A DNA stretch of 64,000 bases, taken from Porogramme epimiltina. Lineage: Eukaryota > Basidiomycota > Agaricomycetes > Polyporales > Polyporaceae. This document shows positions 22,600 to 35,877 of the stretch, piece after piece. Below the pieces are notes generated by a model that was not told where the DNA came from, did no database searches, and saw only the letters and a list, made by a program, of their open reading frames with translations. How positions within the stretch are numbered: position 1 is the first letter of the stretch; every line of letters begins with the position of its first letter. Both the position numbers and the translations under genes were made by a program. The stretch is taken from NCBI GenBank assembly GCA_900155495.1, contig FTLJ01000164.1, forward strand, positions 1 through 64,000, in the 5' to 3' direction.

Positions 22600-23890
22600 T
22601 TCGTGTCTAGTGTCTACTGTTGCTCTCTGTCATTATGGCAATATTGAAGATACCCAGTACCCCGGTGTCTCCCTCAAACGCATCTTTGATATCACGTCTG
22701 TAAGGTATGTGATCGGTACCCTTCCCGCTCAACTCTGCCTCGATCTCAAAAGGTGCTGTGTAGAGCCCTCCGCAAGGAAGTCAATCAGGGAAATTGAAAG
22801 TCCAACACAAACCCCCGCTCCGTTTACTGCGCCCTTACGAACGACGACCTCCTGCGCCTGCCGAAGCTGGTCGACGGCTCGTCCCCTCTGGCACCCGCTT
22901 ACCCCATCCAAACAACGTCATGATCGCTATCACGTATACCTCGCCTGTCGTCTCCAGTCTGTGAGTGACATACTGCGATTGTGAGGTACCCACGTTGACA
23001 CCATCTGTATAGACCTTCCCTCTAATCTCCTTGACGACTGGGAGAAGCCGAGGCGGGATTATCCGGTACATGTCGCGCGCGAGGGTCTAGACGATCGCAT
23101 CTCGGACGCTATGAAGTTCGGCGCAGAAGTAGCTCGAATCGGTGGAGCGGGCATTCTCAGCCTCGCACCATCAACGCCCTCGCTCATAAATGTCGTCGCC
23201 TTCCCCGCGGCCTCCTCAATACCGCTGATCGGACAAGAGGGGTGCACACGAAGTCCGTCAGAATGCACTGAGCGTGGTCTCGAGGAAATGCTCCCCATCG
23301 TGGCGGATCCTCCATCAATATCGTTGGACGTCACATCGGACGAAGAGCGCATCACCGTGTTACTGGAGTTTCCTCGTCTCGAGACCGTACAGCGAGTGTA
23401 CCTGGTCGATTCGGCGGTCTCGAACGAGATACGGAACAGGCCTGGCCTCTTCTCCTCGGACCTCATCCGCGGGAGCACCGCCAAGAAACCAATGGTCTCG
23501 CGTGCGCATCGTTCCTGTCTGCACACGCTGGCCTTCCCTGGCGATATCCTGCTTCATCCTCACCGTCGTCTTCACACCCCTTCGCGCACCCCACCTCACA
23601 CTACGTCACCCTCGCATTGAACAACGAGAGCCTCCCCGTGGGAAACCGCCGGTATCGCAGCGTACACGTCGTTCGTTCATGGAAGCCCCCACCACACCGA
23701 CACCCGCCCCGCACCTCCGCGGTCGCGGATCTCGTTATTCCCGACCTTCCTTTTCCGGGACAAAGTCGCCAGCAAAACTTTCACCTCTCCCTATGCTGGA
23801 CACCTGACGTCCTCCGCTTCGAGATGATGGTCCCCATCCGACACTGCGACATCCCAGTGGTCACTGACTCCGCCTCCGGATGGAATGCTT
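22600..23890 (+). pseudogene. Decayed F-box-like gene, relic A
   Basis: The DNA parallels relics B (23905-25095) and C (30690-32560): a leader with TGTCTATAGTCTCAACAAAC-like sequence, an F-box-like reading (TNDDLLRLPKLVDG in one frame near 22835), then leucine-rich fragments in changing frames (ERITVLLEFPRLETVQRVYL at 23345-23405). No single open frame runs through, and splice signals do not rescue it. I read it as a dead relative of the F-box/LRR genes to its left. A heavily spliced living gene cannot be excluded. Confidence 0.5.
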
Positions 23891-23904
23891 CTCCTTAAGC
23901 ATCT

Positions 23905-25095
23905 TCTTTCCCTGCCGAAACGTCGTCACTATCGCTACTGCGAATACGCTCACTTCGAACGGCATTTCCGGTCAGTGGGTGATATACAACGAATTGCAGG
24001 GTACCAGTATTGATATCGTCCGTACAGATGCTCTTTATCGAACCTCACGATGCCCGGGAGAAAGTGGGGCGGTTTCTCCAGCATGCTGCGTGCGTAAGGG
24101 TCCTGGACATCCGCATCTCGGACGCTTCCAAATTCGGCGCACAACACGCTTGGCGGTCATCCAATGCAATGTCAGCATGGGCGCTTTCGGCGGGTTGCAT
24201 ATGTTACGTTGCGGCGCATCATTCCTGGATGACATACACACCATCGCACCATCAATATCTTCGCTCGCAGACGCCTCCGTCCCCCTCAACGCCTCTTACT
24301 CGATCCTGCTGATTGGACAAGAGAGGCGCATACAAATCTCCTCAACAAACACCAAGCGTGGTTTCGTCTCAAGATCGTACAGCGAGTGCATCCAGTCGAC
24401 CCATCGGTCTCCGACGGTTTTGCGAAGATGCCTAGCCTCTTCCTTTCAATTTACACAGGATAATGCCGCACAGAAACCAGCAGTCTCCCCAAATGCGCCA
24501 CAGACCCATCCCCTCCCTCATCAACCCCTTTCGCGCAGCCAACGTATGCCACGTCATGCCCACATTGAACAACGGGAGGCCTGTCGAGCCATATCTTGAA
24601 TGCTGGTCAATCGCCGATATCTCAGCTTACACGTTCGTGGAGGCTGTCGTCGCAGCGGCATCCACCGTACGGGATAACCTTCACCCTCGGCGACCACAAT
24701 CTCAGCGTCGCGAAGTTCGTCTCCCCTATCTTCCCTCTGCGGGACATACACTGCTTTGAAGTTGTCAGCAAAGCCTTCACCCCCCCCCCCCCCTCCTACG
24801 CCGCTGGCAGCGCAGACTCATCGGACTCCGCACACGCGTGGCCTGCGCTCGAGGTTCTTTAGTGCGAGAGGATGGCTCTACCCGGCCCCCCGTCACGCAC
24901 TTCTGTGCGCTCTGGCCCCAGCTCGCCGACCTCCCCCCTCTCTCGCCCCACTTCGATGCCAAGCCCTTCACGAACGTCAGCGTGGACAAGTTGGCGTATG
25001 GTCCCTCGTCGCGGACCCCCCCGTCGGAGACGCTGTCCATCAAGCTGTGGGGCATGATATCGGGAGGCATTCCAGACCAGGAACTGGCGGGGTAG
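23905..25095 (+). pseudogene. Decayed F-box-like gene, relic B
   Basis: Begins with a block shared with relic C (CGAACGGCATTTCCGGT followed by GATATAC..CGAATTG) and continues with fragments in several frames: AWPALEVL near 24840, and a last open stretch DAKPFTNVSVDKLAYGPS ending at 25095. A run of 13 C at 24781-24793 falls inside the reading and would shift the frame. The end corresponds to the C-terminal part of the intact F-box gene at 10951-12854 (AWDALEVLRL). Judged a pseudogene. Confidence 0.5.
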
Positions 25096-26314
25096 AAGAC
25101 GTATCTTCTGCGTCTCCTCCCTCGCTTGGATCTGGCCGGGACAGGGACGTGCTGGCTTCGGGGGATCTATCGAGGGCGCTGCCGTGCAGGGCAATGCCCT
25201 CGAGTAGCCTTCTCCCATTCGGGCGGTCCTTCATTGGCTCTCATAGCTCTCGGACTGTTACTCTTCGAGGGATGAGGTGCTTCTGGGTAGTTGTACACCC
25301 GGGCGCCGATAGCGAGTAACGAGTAGATGTGAGCTTTTGTTACTTTACAAGCTGTGTAATAGACTCAAATGCTACGCAATGGACCCCGGCGATATCGTTC
25401 CCGTGTAGGCAAATCTTTGCACCCCTTTCGGTCGCTAGGTGCTAGATGCGTCGAAGACGAATAGCATCAAACGGGTCTGATGGTCGCACAGCGGAATTCG
25501 CGAACACATCCAAATGAAGAACGCAAACTTCACGCAGTGTATGACGGCCCCACGAGTCCCAGCCACCCTACTACACACCGTGTTACCGCTGCGTTTCCAC
25601 TGCCAATCGGCAAAGTACATGCCCATCTTCGACCGTCGGTCAAGCCGGAGAACAGGGCTGCGAACTCGGAGCTATTCTCGAAAAGATACATAGATGCGGT
25701 ACAACTGTTCTTGCAACGCCGCGGTGTGATCAATGCCGCCGAAGACAGAGGTAGCTGTCCATGGTGCCGAGAAGAATCTGCGTTGTGAATCAGCCCGGGG
25801 AAACTCCCGGGCGTAGGCCACCGGTACCTCCGCACGATGAAAATGGAGTGTTTGATAGTATAAACTGAGGACAATGAGGTGAATATCCTTCGCTGACCTG
25901 ATCTGCAGCCGTGGCTCACGCATTTAGTAACGCCAACGATCCTAGCGACGAACAGCGATATCGATCACACCCTCCATGCGTAGCACGGCCTTCTGTGTCG
26001 TAATAGGCGCTGCTCTGGCTACAATGCGACGTGAACAAACTCAAGGACTAAAGGCTGTGTACACATGCGTTCCCCTCAGACTCACAGTTCGGTCCCCACC
26101 CCATTATCCAAGTGCCCAGAAAACCGGGTGAGTTCCGTGTGCTTGCTCTGCGCGCTCCGTATCCTCTGCTGATTTGTCTACCAAACACCTTCAGCATTCT
26201 ACGTTCACCCCATACGCGCCTCTCATCGCCGCCACTTATCATATCCGGGTAAGCAGTGGCAGCACAATAGACCGACGTAGCATGATGGCTCATTCTACAC
26301 TTGCGTACAGCCGA
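25096..26314. other. Intergenic region upstream of HET gene 1
   Basis: Parts of it (25320-25385) resemble the sequence at 32640-32700 before HET gene 2, so it belongs to the duplicated relic-HET block. Open frames at 25480-25923 on both strands have no recognisable content. Confidence 0.4.
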
Positions 26315-28692
26315 ATGTGGCTGCATAACACCAAGACGCTTAAACTTCACTACTTCGATACTCCAGAAGATGTGCCTTGGGGATATGCAATCCTATCCCA
26401 CGTCTGGGACAAGGCCGGTGAGCAGACATTTCAAGAATTCCAGGCCATTTGGGCAGAGCACAAGTCCAACAAGACGTCGGCGCACCCACACGTCAATGCT
26501 GGTGCGTTGATCCCAAGTTGTGACTTGTCCCAATTTCATGTATGTCTTCTGAAACTACAGGTGGAACTATATCGCACACCCCCTCCTACCCTGTTACAGA
26601 GGGAAACTCCGTCGAGCAGCCCCCTCCAGCCCAACAAGCCCGCAACGCTATCGCTATAGCGTATACTTCCGTCCTACGAGCAGCTCGTACAAAGTTAACG
26701 CCGCTGCGCGTATGCCGGTCCCCGCACTCCTCGGGGCATTCTGATCACTCCTCCTCTGTCCCTGCCTCCGCGCCCTCTTGTGTCTCTCCTGCTGAATCTC
26801 CTTTGCCTGGACAACTCCGCCAACGCATATCCCCGAAGATCCTCAAGCTTTGCGAGCTAGCTCGGAAGCATGGGTACAGCTGGGCGTGGGCAGACATGAC
26901 GTGTATCAACAAGGAAAGCAGCACCGAGTTGTCCGAGGGAATCAACTCCATGTTCCGGTACTACGCCCTTTCCGATGTCTGCTTCGTCTATCTCGCCGAT
27001 GTGCCACAATCCGCTACGAGGAAAGGACTTTGGTGGAGCAAATGGTACACGCGCGGGTGGACGTTACAGGAGCTCCTGGCGCCGAGGCTCGTCGTCTTTC
27101 TAGATGAAGAATGGACAGTGATAGGCACCAAAACCGACTTTGCGCAAACAATTTCGACGCACACTGGCATTCCAGAACGCGTACTTCGTTTCGAGCAGGA
27201 CATGTACAAAATCAGCGTCGCGGCACGTATGTCGTGGGCCTCCACCCGGACAACGACTCGACTGGAAGATGAAGCCTATTGCTTGATGGGGATCTTCGGA
27301 ATCAATATGCCGACTCTGTATGGTGAAGGTCGTAATGCGTTTTACCGTCTGCAGCGGAAGATCATGAAAGCCTCCACCGACACTTCTCTTTTCGCTTGGG
27401 GCGAATTTGAACCTGAAAACAAGAAAACCACTGCCCGCCCCATAGGCTCCTTCATGGAATGTCTATTTGCACCATCCCCATCTTGTTTCCGTCTGTGCTC
27501 GGATATCGTTGACGACGGTCCAATGACGGCTGTAGAGGTGTGTCGTAGGCCTAATTTTGCACCGGCACCAAGTTAATACTATTCACAGGTCGATCAACCC
27601 CGCCAGAGTCCAGTTCAATCTTTGGTTACGAAGACAATGATCACAGCCTTCTCCATTACACCTCGTGGAGTATTAGTTTATGCACCAGTGATTAAACGAC
27701 GTAATGGTGACACGGTTCTACTGTTATCATGTTCTACAATTGATAAGGACGGTATCAAACGACGGCTCACCGTCCTCCTCGAGAAGCACCACGTCCCAGG
27801 CGAAGCTCCACTCGACCAACCACTGTACCGTATCGTCCTCAAAGACCAAGTAAGAGGCCTCAGCGGGCAGCTTGGACCCCGCGTCATGCTGCTTGATCCA
27901 GTGCAAGCCCACCCACAAGTTGCTCGGGATCCCTGGCCCCAAGACACCCTCACGCCTTCATGGCAAAGGGTATACATCGTGGCACGTCCGGAGCAACGAG
28001 CGGACCCCTCTTTGCCGGTGCTTGACTCCCTCAGATGCTTTACCAACACCCTTTTGCCTCCCCCCTTCCGCTTTCCGCTCGCTACATGCAAGATGTTCGT
28101 TTCCCACAAACCTTTTCGTATCCCCATGACATTGGATACCATCATTCAGGATGTTCCAGAGCCATGGACATCGGATAGCCCCCCCGTGGTAATCGTCTTC
28201 AGACTCCTTGGGAACAACCCAAAATTTTTGGTCATCAAGGTGGGGCTATGCAACAATAGCGTCAGTTCGATGACGAGCGGAGACGGCCTCGGTGGCCACT
28301 GGGCTACTGTCCAGGTGTATAGTGTTCGCCCTACTCTGATGGATAGCCACGGAGCTCGGGCCCAACAGCTGCGCTCGCACTCTTGTCCTGGTGATCACAT
28401 TATCAAGTGGCCCACCCTAAAGAGAACATTCCAGGCCCCTGGGAACTTATTACCGTATGGAAACACGGAAAGCGTTTTAGTTACACTGCTCTTCGTGCGT
28501 TGCCCAATGAACCCACAAAGCACCCTTGTGTTGAAGCGCTTTGATACAGTATGTATTGAACCAGTCATGGCGAATCTTGGCTCTTCGAAGTACTTCGAAG
28601 GGCTAAAATTCTTTCTTCAGGCTGATCCCGAGGATACCGAAACAACGCCTGACACTCCGTACTGGGAAGATTTCCCAAAGGGTCTTGACTAA
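26315..28692 (+). CDS. HET-domain protein 1, 755 aa
   Basis: Three exons, 26315-26501, 26561-27537 and 27589-28692, with introns of 59 and 51 nt. The start MWLHNTKTL is conserved in all three paralogs. An in-frame ATG further upstream (26284) is also possible. The protein has a split HET domain: GYAILSHVWD at about residues 24-33, then a long Ser/Pro-rich linker, then WADMTCINKESS at about 172, YALSDVCFVYLADV, RGWTLQELLAPR at about 226, and RLEDEAYCLMGIFGINMPTL at about 295-314. LYGEGRNAFYRLQ follows. HET domains trigger cell death in fungal vegetative incompatibility. In basidiomycetes they occur as large families whose partners are unknown. The C-terminal region after residue 388 starts ITPRGVLVYAPV and contains SHSCPGDHIIKWP. 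I do not recognise it as a known domain. Confidence 0.88.
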
Positions 28693-29289
28693 CTAGTTTC
28701 TGATCAACTTCGTACTTGCTCCGCTAGAAAATTGTAGGCAGTATATTAACGGTAGCGCTCCCCATTTTAGATCTAGAACGCACTTCTCGCTGTGTTATTC
28801 ATGTATTGCTAATTATTACTACTTGCCCTTCAAGACTCCGACCGTATTTTGAATGAAGGGCAGGATGTAATGGTCCGATTCTGAGTCTATCGGCTACTGG
28901 CATCTCATAATCTTTACGCCTGTAATGATGTCAGTCAAAGCCTAAGGGCTCGCCCCTAACACTACGCATCAGCGTGCATAACAGATCTATGCAGTAGCCT
29001 GCTGTCACACTCCGTTAGGAGCGCGACCAACGCGAGCACTCAGCATGCATGTGCAGGCCGAAGCCCGAAGCCGCGATGATGGAACACTTAGATCAGCTCC
29101 AATCGATTTCCCCGGAAGAGCATGTGCACGCTACTTTCCTCTTTCGCATCGAGTCACTAACCACATCCTAGACTTCGGCCACGCGCGACACGTTCAGCAT
29201 GCCCCACATTGAGCATCCACTCCGTTATAACCTTGAGTGGAGTCCAAAGCGCTTAGGTGCGACCGGATTCTCCTCATACTCAACACTTT
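28693..29289. other. Intergenic region downstream of HET gene 1
   Basis: A/T-richer than the flanking repeat. No gene seen. Confidence 0.5.
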
Positions 29290-30450
29290 CTTTAGCACGT
29301 CGTCGGTTGCCCAGGCTCCCGCCCGCACACCGCGTCTACTCTGAATACGAGGACTGTTCGTGAGAGTCCGCATCGCCGGCTAGGGACGACTGCCCATCAC
29401 AGCAATGCAGAAAATCCTACCAATCAGCTCGCTTAAGGCTCGGCGACGGGGCCCCTCCCAGTTCCGAACACGGCAAACAAATCTTCACGAACCGCGGCGG
29501 CGCTCACCTGGCACCGGTGCGTGCGGCGCACGCCTCCTTGTCTTCCTGGAGGAACTTCAAAGCTCAGGGAGCCCGGGAGCCCAGGATCTCCATGGTCCGT
29601 CCAGCAGTTATGCATGGGAGCACTCGAAACGGCCCCTCATGATGGCCGCCCTAATACTCGTATTCGGAGTCGCCTCACCTTCTAGAGGCGCGCCACCACC
29701 GCGCGGTCCTATGGATCTGAGGCTATGCAGATAGCGTCGTGGAGCCGTGGGTCACCCCCGGTGGCCTGATATCATCGCCATTGAAGGTCTGAGATCTGAG
29801 CTCTTGGTGCCCTTCTCCGCTGGCGCTGCGCCGCGCCGCGGCCCTCGAGCCACTGGCGAGAACCATTGCGCATTCGACCTCGACGATTGATGGTTGTAGC
29901 GCGCACCAAAAGCCGTCCAGATAGATAGGGCTGCAACATCGCGCGCCCCCGCACGCCCCACGCTCGCGTACGCAGAGCCTCCTGAGAGAGTAGGGATACA
30001 TCTGAGTCCGGCCGCGCTGCGTTAGGACCTATGCGCACCTGAGCCCTGTCCGCCGCCCTCGCCCCTATATTATCTTAGAGCTTCGAGCGAAAGCTTCCGT
30101 TTGGCTTGCGTCCTCCGGGGCGGTGCTTGGGTTACTCGCAACCCGTGCTGCGCTAGCCCCGCTGCCCACGTACATATGTGCCCACATCCGCGACTCGACC
30201 GCCGCTCGGTGGGTGGCGAGCCGCGACTCTGGGCGGGCGAGGAAGCATGGCCCAGGTGGGCGTTCTCTGCGTGGAGCGTCAAGCGCCCCAAAAAGTCCCT
30301 CGTGCGCTCCTCGTGGACGTTGTCAATACCTAGGCCGAAGAGGTAGACAAAGAGTGCATCGAGGGATGTATCGAGAAGACAATGAGGCCGGGGCTTGCGG
30401 ACACGAGCGGGGAAGGCGACAGGAGCTTATGCAAGGCGAAGCTAGAAGAG
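29290..30450 (+). repeat. GC-rich dispersed element, partial copy
   Basis: Shares blocks with the left arm at 36.7-37.8 kb in the same orientation: CACGTCGTCGGTTGCC at the start, AAATCTTCACGAACCG, GCGCCTCCTTGTCTTCCT-like sequence, and a CGCCCACA block near 30175. The end (30330-30400) also resembles the minus strand near 52780-52830. It is clearly more diverged and shorter than the two arms. No coding sequence recognised. Confidence 0.6.
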
Positions 30451-30689
30451 GGCATGAATGGCGGGTCCCATGTGCCGGGTAGCCGGCCCGGATCGGTGGC
30501 TGCCACAGCTGCCACATGGCACGGCTACGCGCAAGGCGTTCCCGTACACCTGCGGCGACCTGCCCACTCGTTCTCACCTACCGACACACCAAACCGGCAA
30601 GCTAGGAACCTCTCGCTTATGTCTTCCGGATCTGAACTCAGCTTTGTGCATGGCTTGTTGCCTCCTCCGTGCTACATCGTCTTTGAATG

Positions 30690-32560
30690 CATCATAACGT
30701 GAAGACCCATCCTCAAGGCGTGCGATGGATAGTGGGCAGAGTTGATTCGCAGTTCGGAGATGGAACTGATGCACGTATAGTGAGTATTCATTTTCAAGAG
30801 AGGTTAATCTTCTCCTTTCTTCCCCATCTTTCCGTATTGGATGGACATGGTCTCAACAAACACGCCGAGCACCTAGGTCGCCTTGCGACACCGTACCCGA
30901 TGCCATCGCGGACGGCCGAAGCATATCGACCCGTGTCCAGTGCCCACCGCTCCCCCCGGGCCGTTATTGTCACATTGACGATAGGAGCACTTGTATGTGT
31001 CTTCGATATCATGCCTGTGAGGTATGTTGTCAGTCCCCCCACCCCAGCCCGGCACTCCCCGATCTTATAAAGACCTTCGCAGAGCATCCCCAAAAGCAAA
31101 CAACTATGGAGAATGAAAGTCCTCACTGTGACCTCGTGAACGATGGACTCCTGCGCCCTTATCTAAAGCTAGTCGACTCTTCATCGACCCACTACACGAG
31201 GAGCAAACCTGGCTAGTTGTATACCCGCGTTTACCGCGCGTTTTAGGGACCCGTACCTTGCGTGCTTTGGGCAGAGCTGCATGGAATGTTTCCCCTTTAG
31301 CATCTGCGTTCTCCACTCAGACGTCGTCGCTATCGCTACTACGAACGCGCTCGCTTCGAACGGCATTTCCGGTCTGTGAGTGATATACTACGAATTGTGG
31401 GACACCGGTATTGATATCGTCTTCACAGGAACTCCCCGCCAAGTTCTATGATGTATGGGAGAAGCTGGGGCGGCCTTTCCGGTATGCTGCGCGGACGAGG
31501 ACCGTGAAAAATCGGACACTGCAAAATTGGGCGCTCAACGAGCTCGAGTGGTCCTTCGGCGCAACGATGGAGTGAGCATGTTCGGCGCATTGCATCCGTG
31601 GCGTTGCGGCGCGTCATCCCTGGACGACATATGCACCCTCCCACCATCAACATCCTCACTCCCAAATGTCTTCGTCTTCCTCAACGCCTCCTACTCATAC
31701 AGCAAGCGCATCCAGATGACCCGTCGGCCTTCGACGATCTTGGAAACAAGCGCAGCCTCTTTTCGTCGGACTCACGCGGGGGAGCGCCGCACGGAAGCTG
31801 TCGGTCTCCCCAAATGCGCCGTGTATCCATCCTCGCCCCCCACATCACGCCCTCTCGCGTACCCAACGTGCCGCACGCCATATTCACATTGAACAACGGG
31901 AGGCCCGTGGTGCCGTATTGCGAATACTGGTCGAGCGCCGATATCTCGGGTTTCACGTCGCGCATAAGGACCCTCGCCGCAGCCCGAAGACTACGCGATC
32001 TTTTCCTTACCCTCAACCTCGACGGTCACAACTTCGCCGTCGCGCAACCTGCCACCTATATCCTCCTTCCCGGTATGCGCCGCTTCAAAGTCGCCGACGA
32101 AGCATTCGCCGCCGCCCTCCCCTGCGCTGCTGTCAAAGCAGACTGCTTAGACATCTCACGCGTGTGGCCCGCCCTCGAGGTCCTCCGCTTCGAGCGGACG
32201 GATCCTGTTCGGGATAGCTTCCGCGCAGTCCCTACCAGCGTCCTCGACTATTTCCCCGCACCCTGTCCATGCCTCATCGGCCCCTCCCGATCCCACCCTC
32301 GTAAATGTTCACGTGACCTATTTGGCGCCCGATCCTGCGGAGCCAGCCCACTCGCCGGAAGCATTGCCCGTGAAGCTGTGGGGCACGGATTCAGGGAGCA
32401 TTTTGGCCCTGCGTCGATCGCGGTGGGGAGGCGTGCCTGCTGCGCTTTCTCCCTCACTTGGGCTAGTTTCGGGGCAGCTGCCGAAGGAGCTGCTGGTGGT
32501 CGTGTACGGCAATGCCTTCGTGGAGCCTCCTCCAAGCCAGGCGGTCCTAGAACGGCGTCA
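30690..32560 (+). pseudogene. Decayed F-box-like gene, relic C
   Basis: Homologous to relics A and B and best preserved. The 31100-31200 part reads VNDGLLRPYLKLVDSSS (F-box-like). The 31600-32280 part reads in one frame with leucine-rich character and a clear AVKADCLDISRVWPALEVLR, matching the intact F-box gene's AWDALEVLRL. Frame changes are needed at both ends of this stretch and the C-terminus dissolves into Arg/Ser-rich sequence. Judged a pseudogene, although a truncated product from 31598 to 32563 is open. Confidence 0.5.
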
Positions 32561-33566
32561 TAAGCCCATGAGCTATTCTTTGGAGGACGCAGCTTCCTCA
32601 TTAACTGTGCAAAGGAACACCGATAGCGAGGTGTCGAGTCGATGTGAGCCTTCGTTACTGTATAAGTTGTATAAGATGCTTAAATACTATGTATTGGATC
32701 CTAGCAATGACACTCCCGTCTGGACCGACATTTACGAATACTCCAAGATGATACACCCTCGGCCCCTTATGTGTCGCCGACAAAGTAACTAGTGTGTGTT
32801 CAACGTCTTCGATCCCTTCATTACAACGCCGTCGTCTAACTGATGCGCGTTGGGGCACAACTGGCCATATTTTGACGGCCTCAATGTAGGTGTGGAAGCT
32901 CAAATGCATGGCGTTGGACGAGTAGGTTAACAACGTACTGGAAATGGCCCAGCTGCCCACTGTTCCTTCGCCTAACTTTACTCCCGCTAGTCTCGTAAAT
33001 GGCATAATGAACCACTTTCCCCCCTGCTATCCGGCGTGGCACACCCGTCTTCAAACTTTGCCCGAGTCAGAGGACAGCTGAAAAGACAGGGGTCAGCGCA
33101 CCGGAACGAATCGGCATGGTGAATCGGTTTGAGAGAAGAACTGGAGGGTACGTTATTTCGTGAGTACTCCGCGTCTAACGGATTTGCGAGCGTCGCTCAT
33201 AAGGGTGATGATTCAATACTGCTAGTCATGAACCATGATGCCGATTTCTTCCTGGACAGGCTTCTATGCCTCGATAGGCGCAGTTGGCCGTAACGCGACA
33301 CATTAATGAACTCAAGGCTACTGCACCATGTCCGCATGTGGACGGGCGGTTCATAAGTGAAGTGGAACCTCGCTTCTCAAGGTCCAAAGGTACTATACGA
33401 ATCCTCGACGTTCTCCGGGTCCCCAACCAACTCGTCTCTCAAAGGTCTCAAGGTTCCTACATCCAATTCACGCACGTCTCTGGTCGCCGCCGTTTCTTTT
33501 CAGGTGAGAATTGTATCCCAGCGAATGGCGGGAGTAATGACTCATTGGAGACTTACGTACAGCTGC
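32561..33566. other. Intergenic region upstream of HET gene 2
   Basis: No gene recognised. The part around 32640-32830 resembles the flank of HET gene 1. A minus-strand open frame at 32655-33005 has no recognisable content. Confidence 0.45.
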
Positions 33567-35877
33567 ATGTGGCTGCACAACACCGCGACACTAGAGCTTC
33601 GCCGCTTCAACACTCCGGAGGAAGTGCCCGGGGGATACGCGATTCTATCTCACGTCTGGGACGCGGCAGGGGAGCAAGACTTCCAGGACTTCCAGGCTAT
33701 TTGGGAAGAGCACAAGCTAGGTAAGAAGACGGTGCGCTCGGACGTCGATAATGGTGCGTTTGTGCCGGTTCGCGTTGAACGCCAGTCTCATGTATGTCTT
33801 CTGAAAACACAGGCGGACGCGGAATTGTCGCTACGCTTTTCACCTCCATCATACGAGCACCCGGTAGAGCGTTCGCGTGGCTGCGCACTTTCTGGTTCGC
33901 TCGCTTTTTAGGACATTTCGTCCGTTTCCCCCCTACTCCTCCAGCGTCCCCTTTGCCCAACCGGCTCCTCAAGCGCATATCTCCCAAGATCCGCAGTTTT
34001 TGCAAGCTGGCTCAGAAGCAGGGGTACAACTGGGCGTGGGCAGATATGTCTTGTATCAACAAGGAAAGCAGCGCTGAGCTCTCCGAAACGATCAATTCTA
34101 TGTTCCGGTACTACGCCCTCGCCGACGTCTGTTTCGTCTACCTTGCCGACGTGCCACCGTCCGACACGAGGGAGGGACTTCCGTGGAGCAAGTGGTACAC
34201 GCGCGGGTGGACGCTCCAGGAACTGCTCGCGCCGAGGCTCGTCGTCTTTCTCGACCAGAACTGGACAATCATGGGCACCAAAACGGACTTCTCACAAGAA
34301 CTCTCGAAACGCACCGGCATCCCCGAAAGTGTGCTCCGGTTCGAGCAAGACATGTATGAGATCAGCATCGCCGCGCGCATGTCGTGGGCCTCCGACCGCA
34401 GTACGACTCGGGTCGAAGATGAAGCGTACTGCTTAATGGGGATCTTCGGAATCAACATGCCGACTCTGTATGGCGAAGGTCGGAACGCGTTTTACCGTCT
34501 GCAAGAGGAGATCATGAAGACCTCGACCGACACTTCTCTGTTCGCTTGGGGCGATTTTCGTTCTGGGAACACAATACACGGAGTCATAAATTCCTCTGGC
34601 CCAGCAGACCCCTTCTCTATGGCGTACCTCTTCGCGCCATCCACATCCTGTTTTAGTCAATACTCCAACATCGTTAATGACGGCTCAATGACAGCTGTAG
34701 AGGTATGTCTCTATCCCATGTCGGTGCTACACAGTATTAATAGAATGCTTTACCACAGATAGATCAACCTCGCCAGAATCTTTCGGACCAGTGCCCGGCA
34801 GTCAGAACGATGATCCCCACATTCACTGTTACACCGCGTGGAGTGCTGGTATACGCCCCGGTGCTGGAACGTAACGGGGACATGATCCTCCTCCTATCAT
34901 GCTCTGCGATTGATGAGAACGGCACGAAAAGGCGGCTCACCATGCTCCTCGAGGAGTATCACACCCAAGGAGAAGCGCCGCTCGATCAACCGCTCCACCG
35001 TATTTGCCTCAGAACCTCGGGAGGTTTCGCGCCCCCTGGACCTCGCATCAGGCAACTCGATCCCGCAGAACCTCGCCCGCAAACCGCACAGGATCCCCAG
35101 TGCCAAGGCCCTCCCAAGCCTTCATGGCGAAGCGTGTACATCGTGGCGCGTCAGGAACAGCGCGCAGACCCCTCTCCACAGATCCTGGATCCTCTCAGAC
35201 GCTTCACCGGCACCGTTTCACCTCCCCCGTTCCGCTTTCCGCTCGCGACATGCAAAGAATTTGCTTCCTGGGGACCCAGTCGTCATCAAATCATACTGGA
35301 TTCCGTCAGCCGGGATGTCTCCGAGCCGTGGAAATCAGACAGTCCTCCTATCGCAGTGGTCTTCAAGCTCTCTCCGATGGGCGGCTACAACACCTCCGAT
35401 GAAAAGTATTTGACTATCAGCATGAGCCTATGCGCGCACATCGTTGGTGGCGGGACCAGCAAGAACCGACTCGGTAGCCACTATGCCACTGTCCAGCTCC
35501 ATCACAACCGTCCCAACCTGGAGACGACGAACAGCTGCAAGTCTGAAGAAACCCAGCAGCTGCGTTCGCATTCATGTCCTCACGACCACATTGTCACGTG
35601 GCCCTCCCAAAAGAAAACGTTCAAAGGCTCAGCGGGTTTGTTGAACGAGCGAGGCTCGGCAGACGTCTATATCACCCTGGGCTTCGTGCCGTGCCCGATG
35701 AACCCCGAAAGCACCCTTCTGCTCAAGCACTTCGACGCAAGAGTCGTTAACCCGCGGAATGGCGAAGTTCAGATATCAAGTGACGGCAGCTCGTGGGTCC
35801 CAGACACGGACGCCGACACGGGGGTTATTAGGTTTCCCGAAGGACCCCTCACTGGCGAGGTTGCTTCAGGTCTTTAG
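33567..35877 (+). CDS. HET-domain protein 2, 731 aa
   Basis: Three exons, 33567-33753, 33813-34702 and 34759-35877, with introns of 59 and 56 nt at the same positions as in HET gene 1. The first exon is again 187 nt. HET motifs: GYAILSHVWD (about residues 24-33), WADMSCINKESS (about 138), RGWTLQELLAPR, RVEDEAYCLMGIFGINMPTL, LYGEGRNAFYRLQEEIM. The linker between the two HET parts is shorter than in protein 1 and partly hydrophobic. The C-terminal region carries TPRGVLVYAPV and SHSCPHDHIVTWP, like its paralogs. Expected to act in non-self recognition or regulated cell death, by family membership only. A relic of an F-box gene lies directly upstream, as for HET gene 1. Confidence 0.88.
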
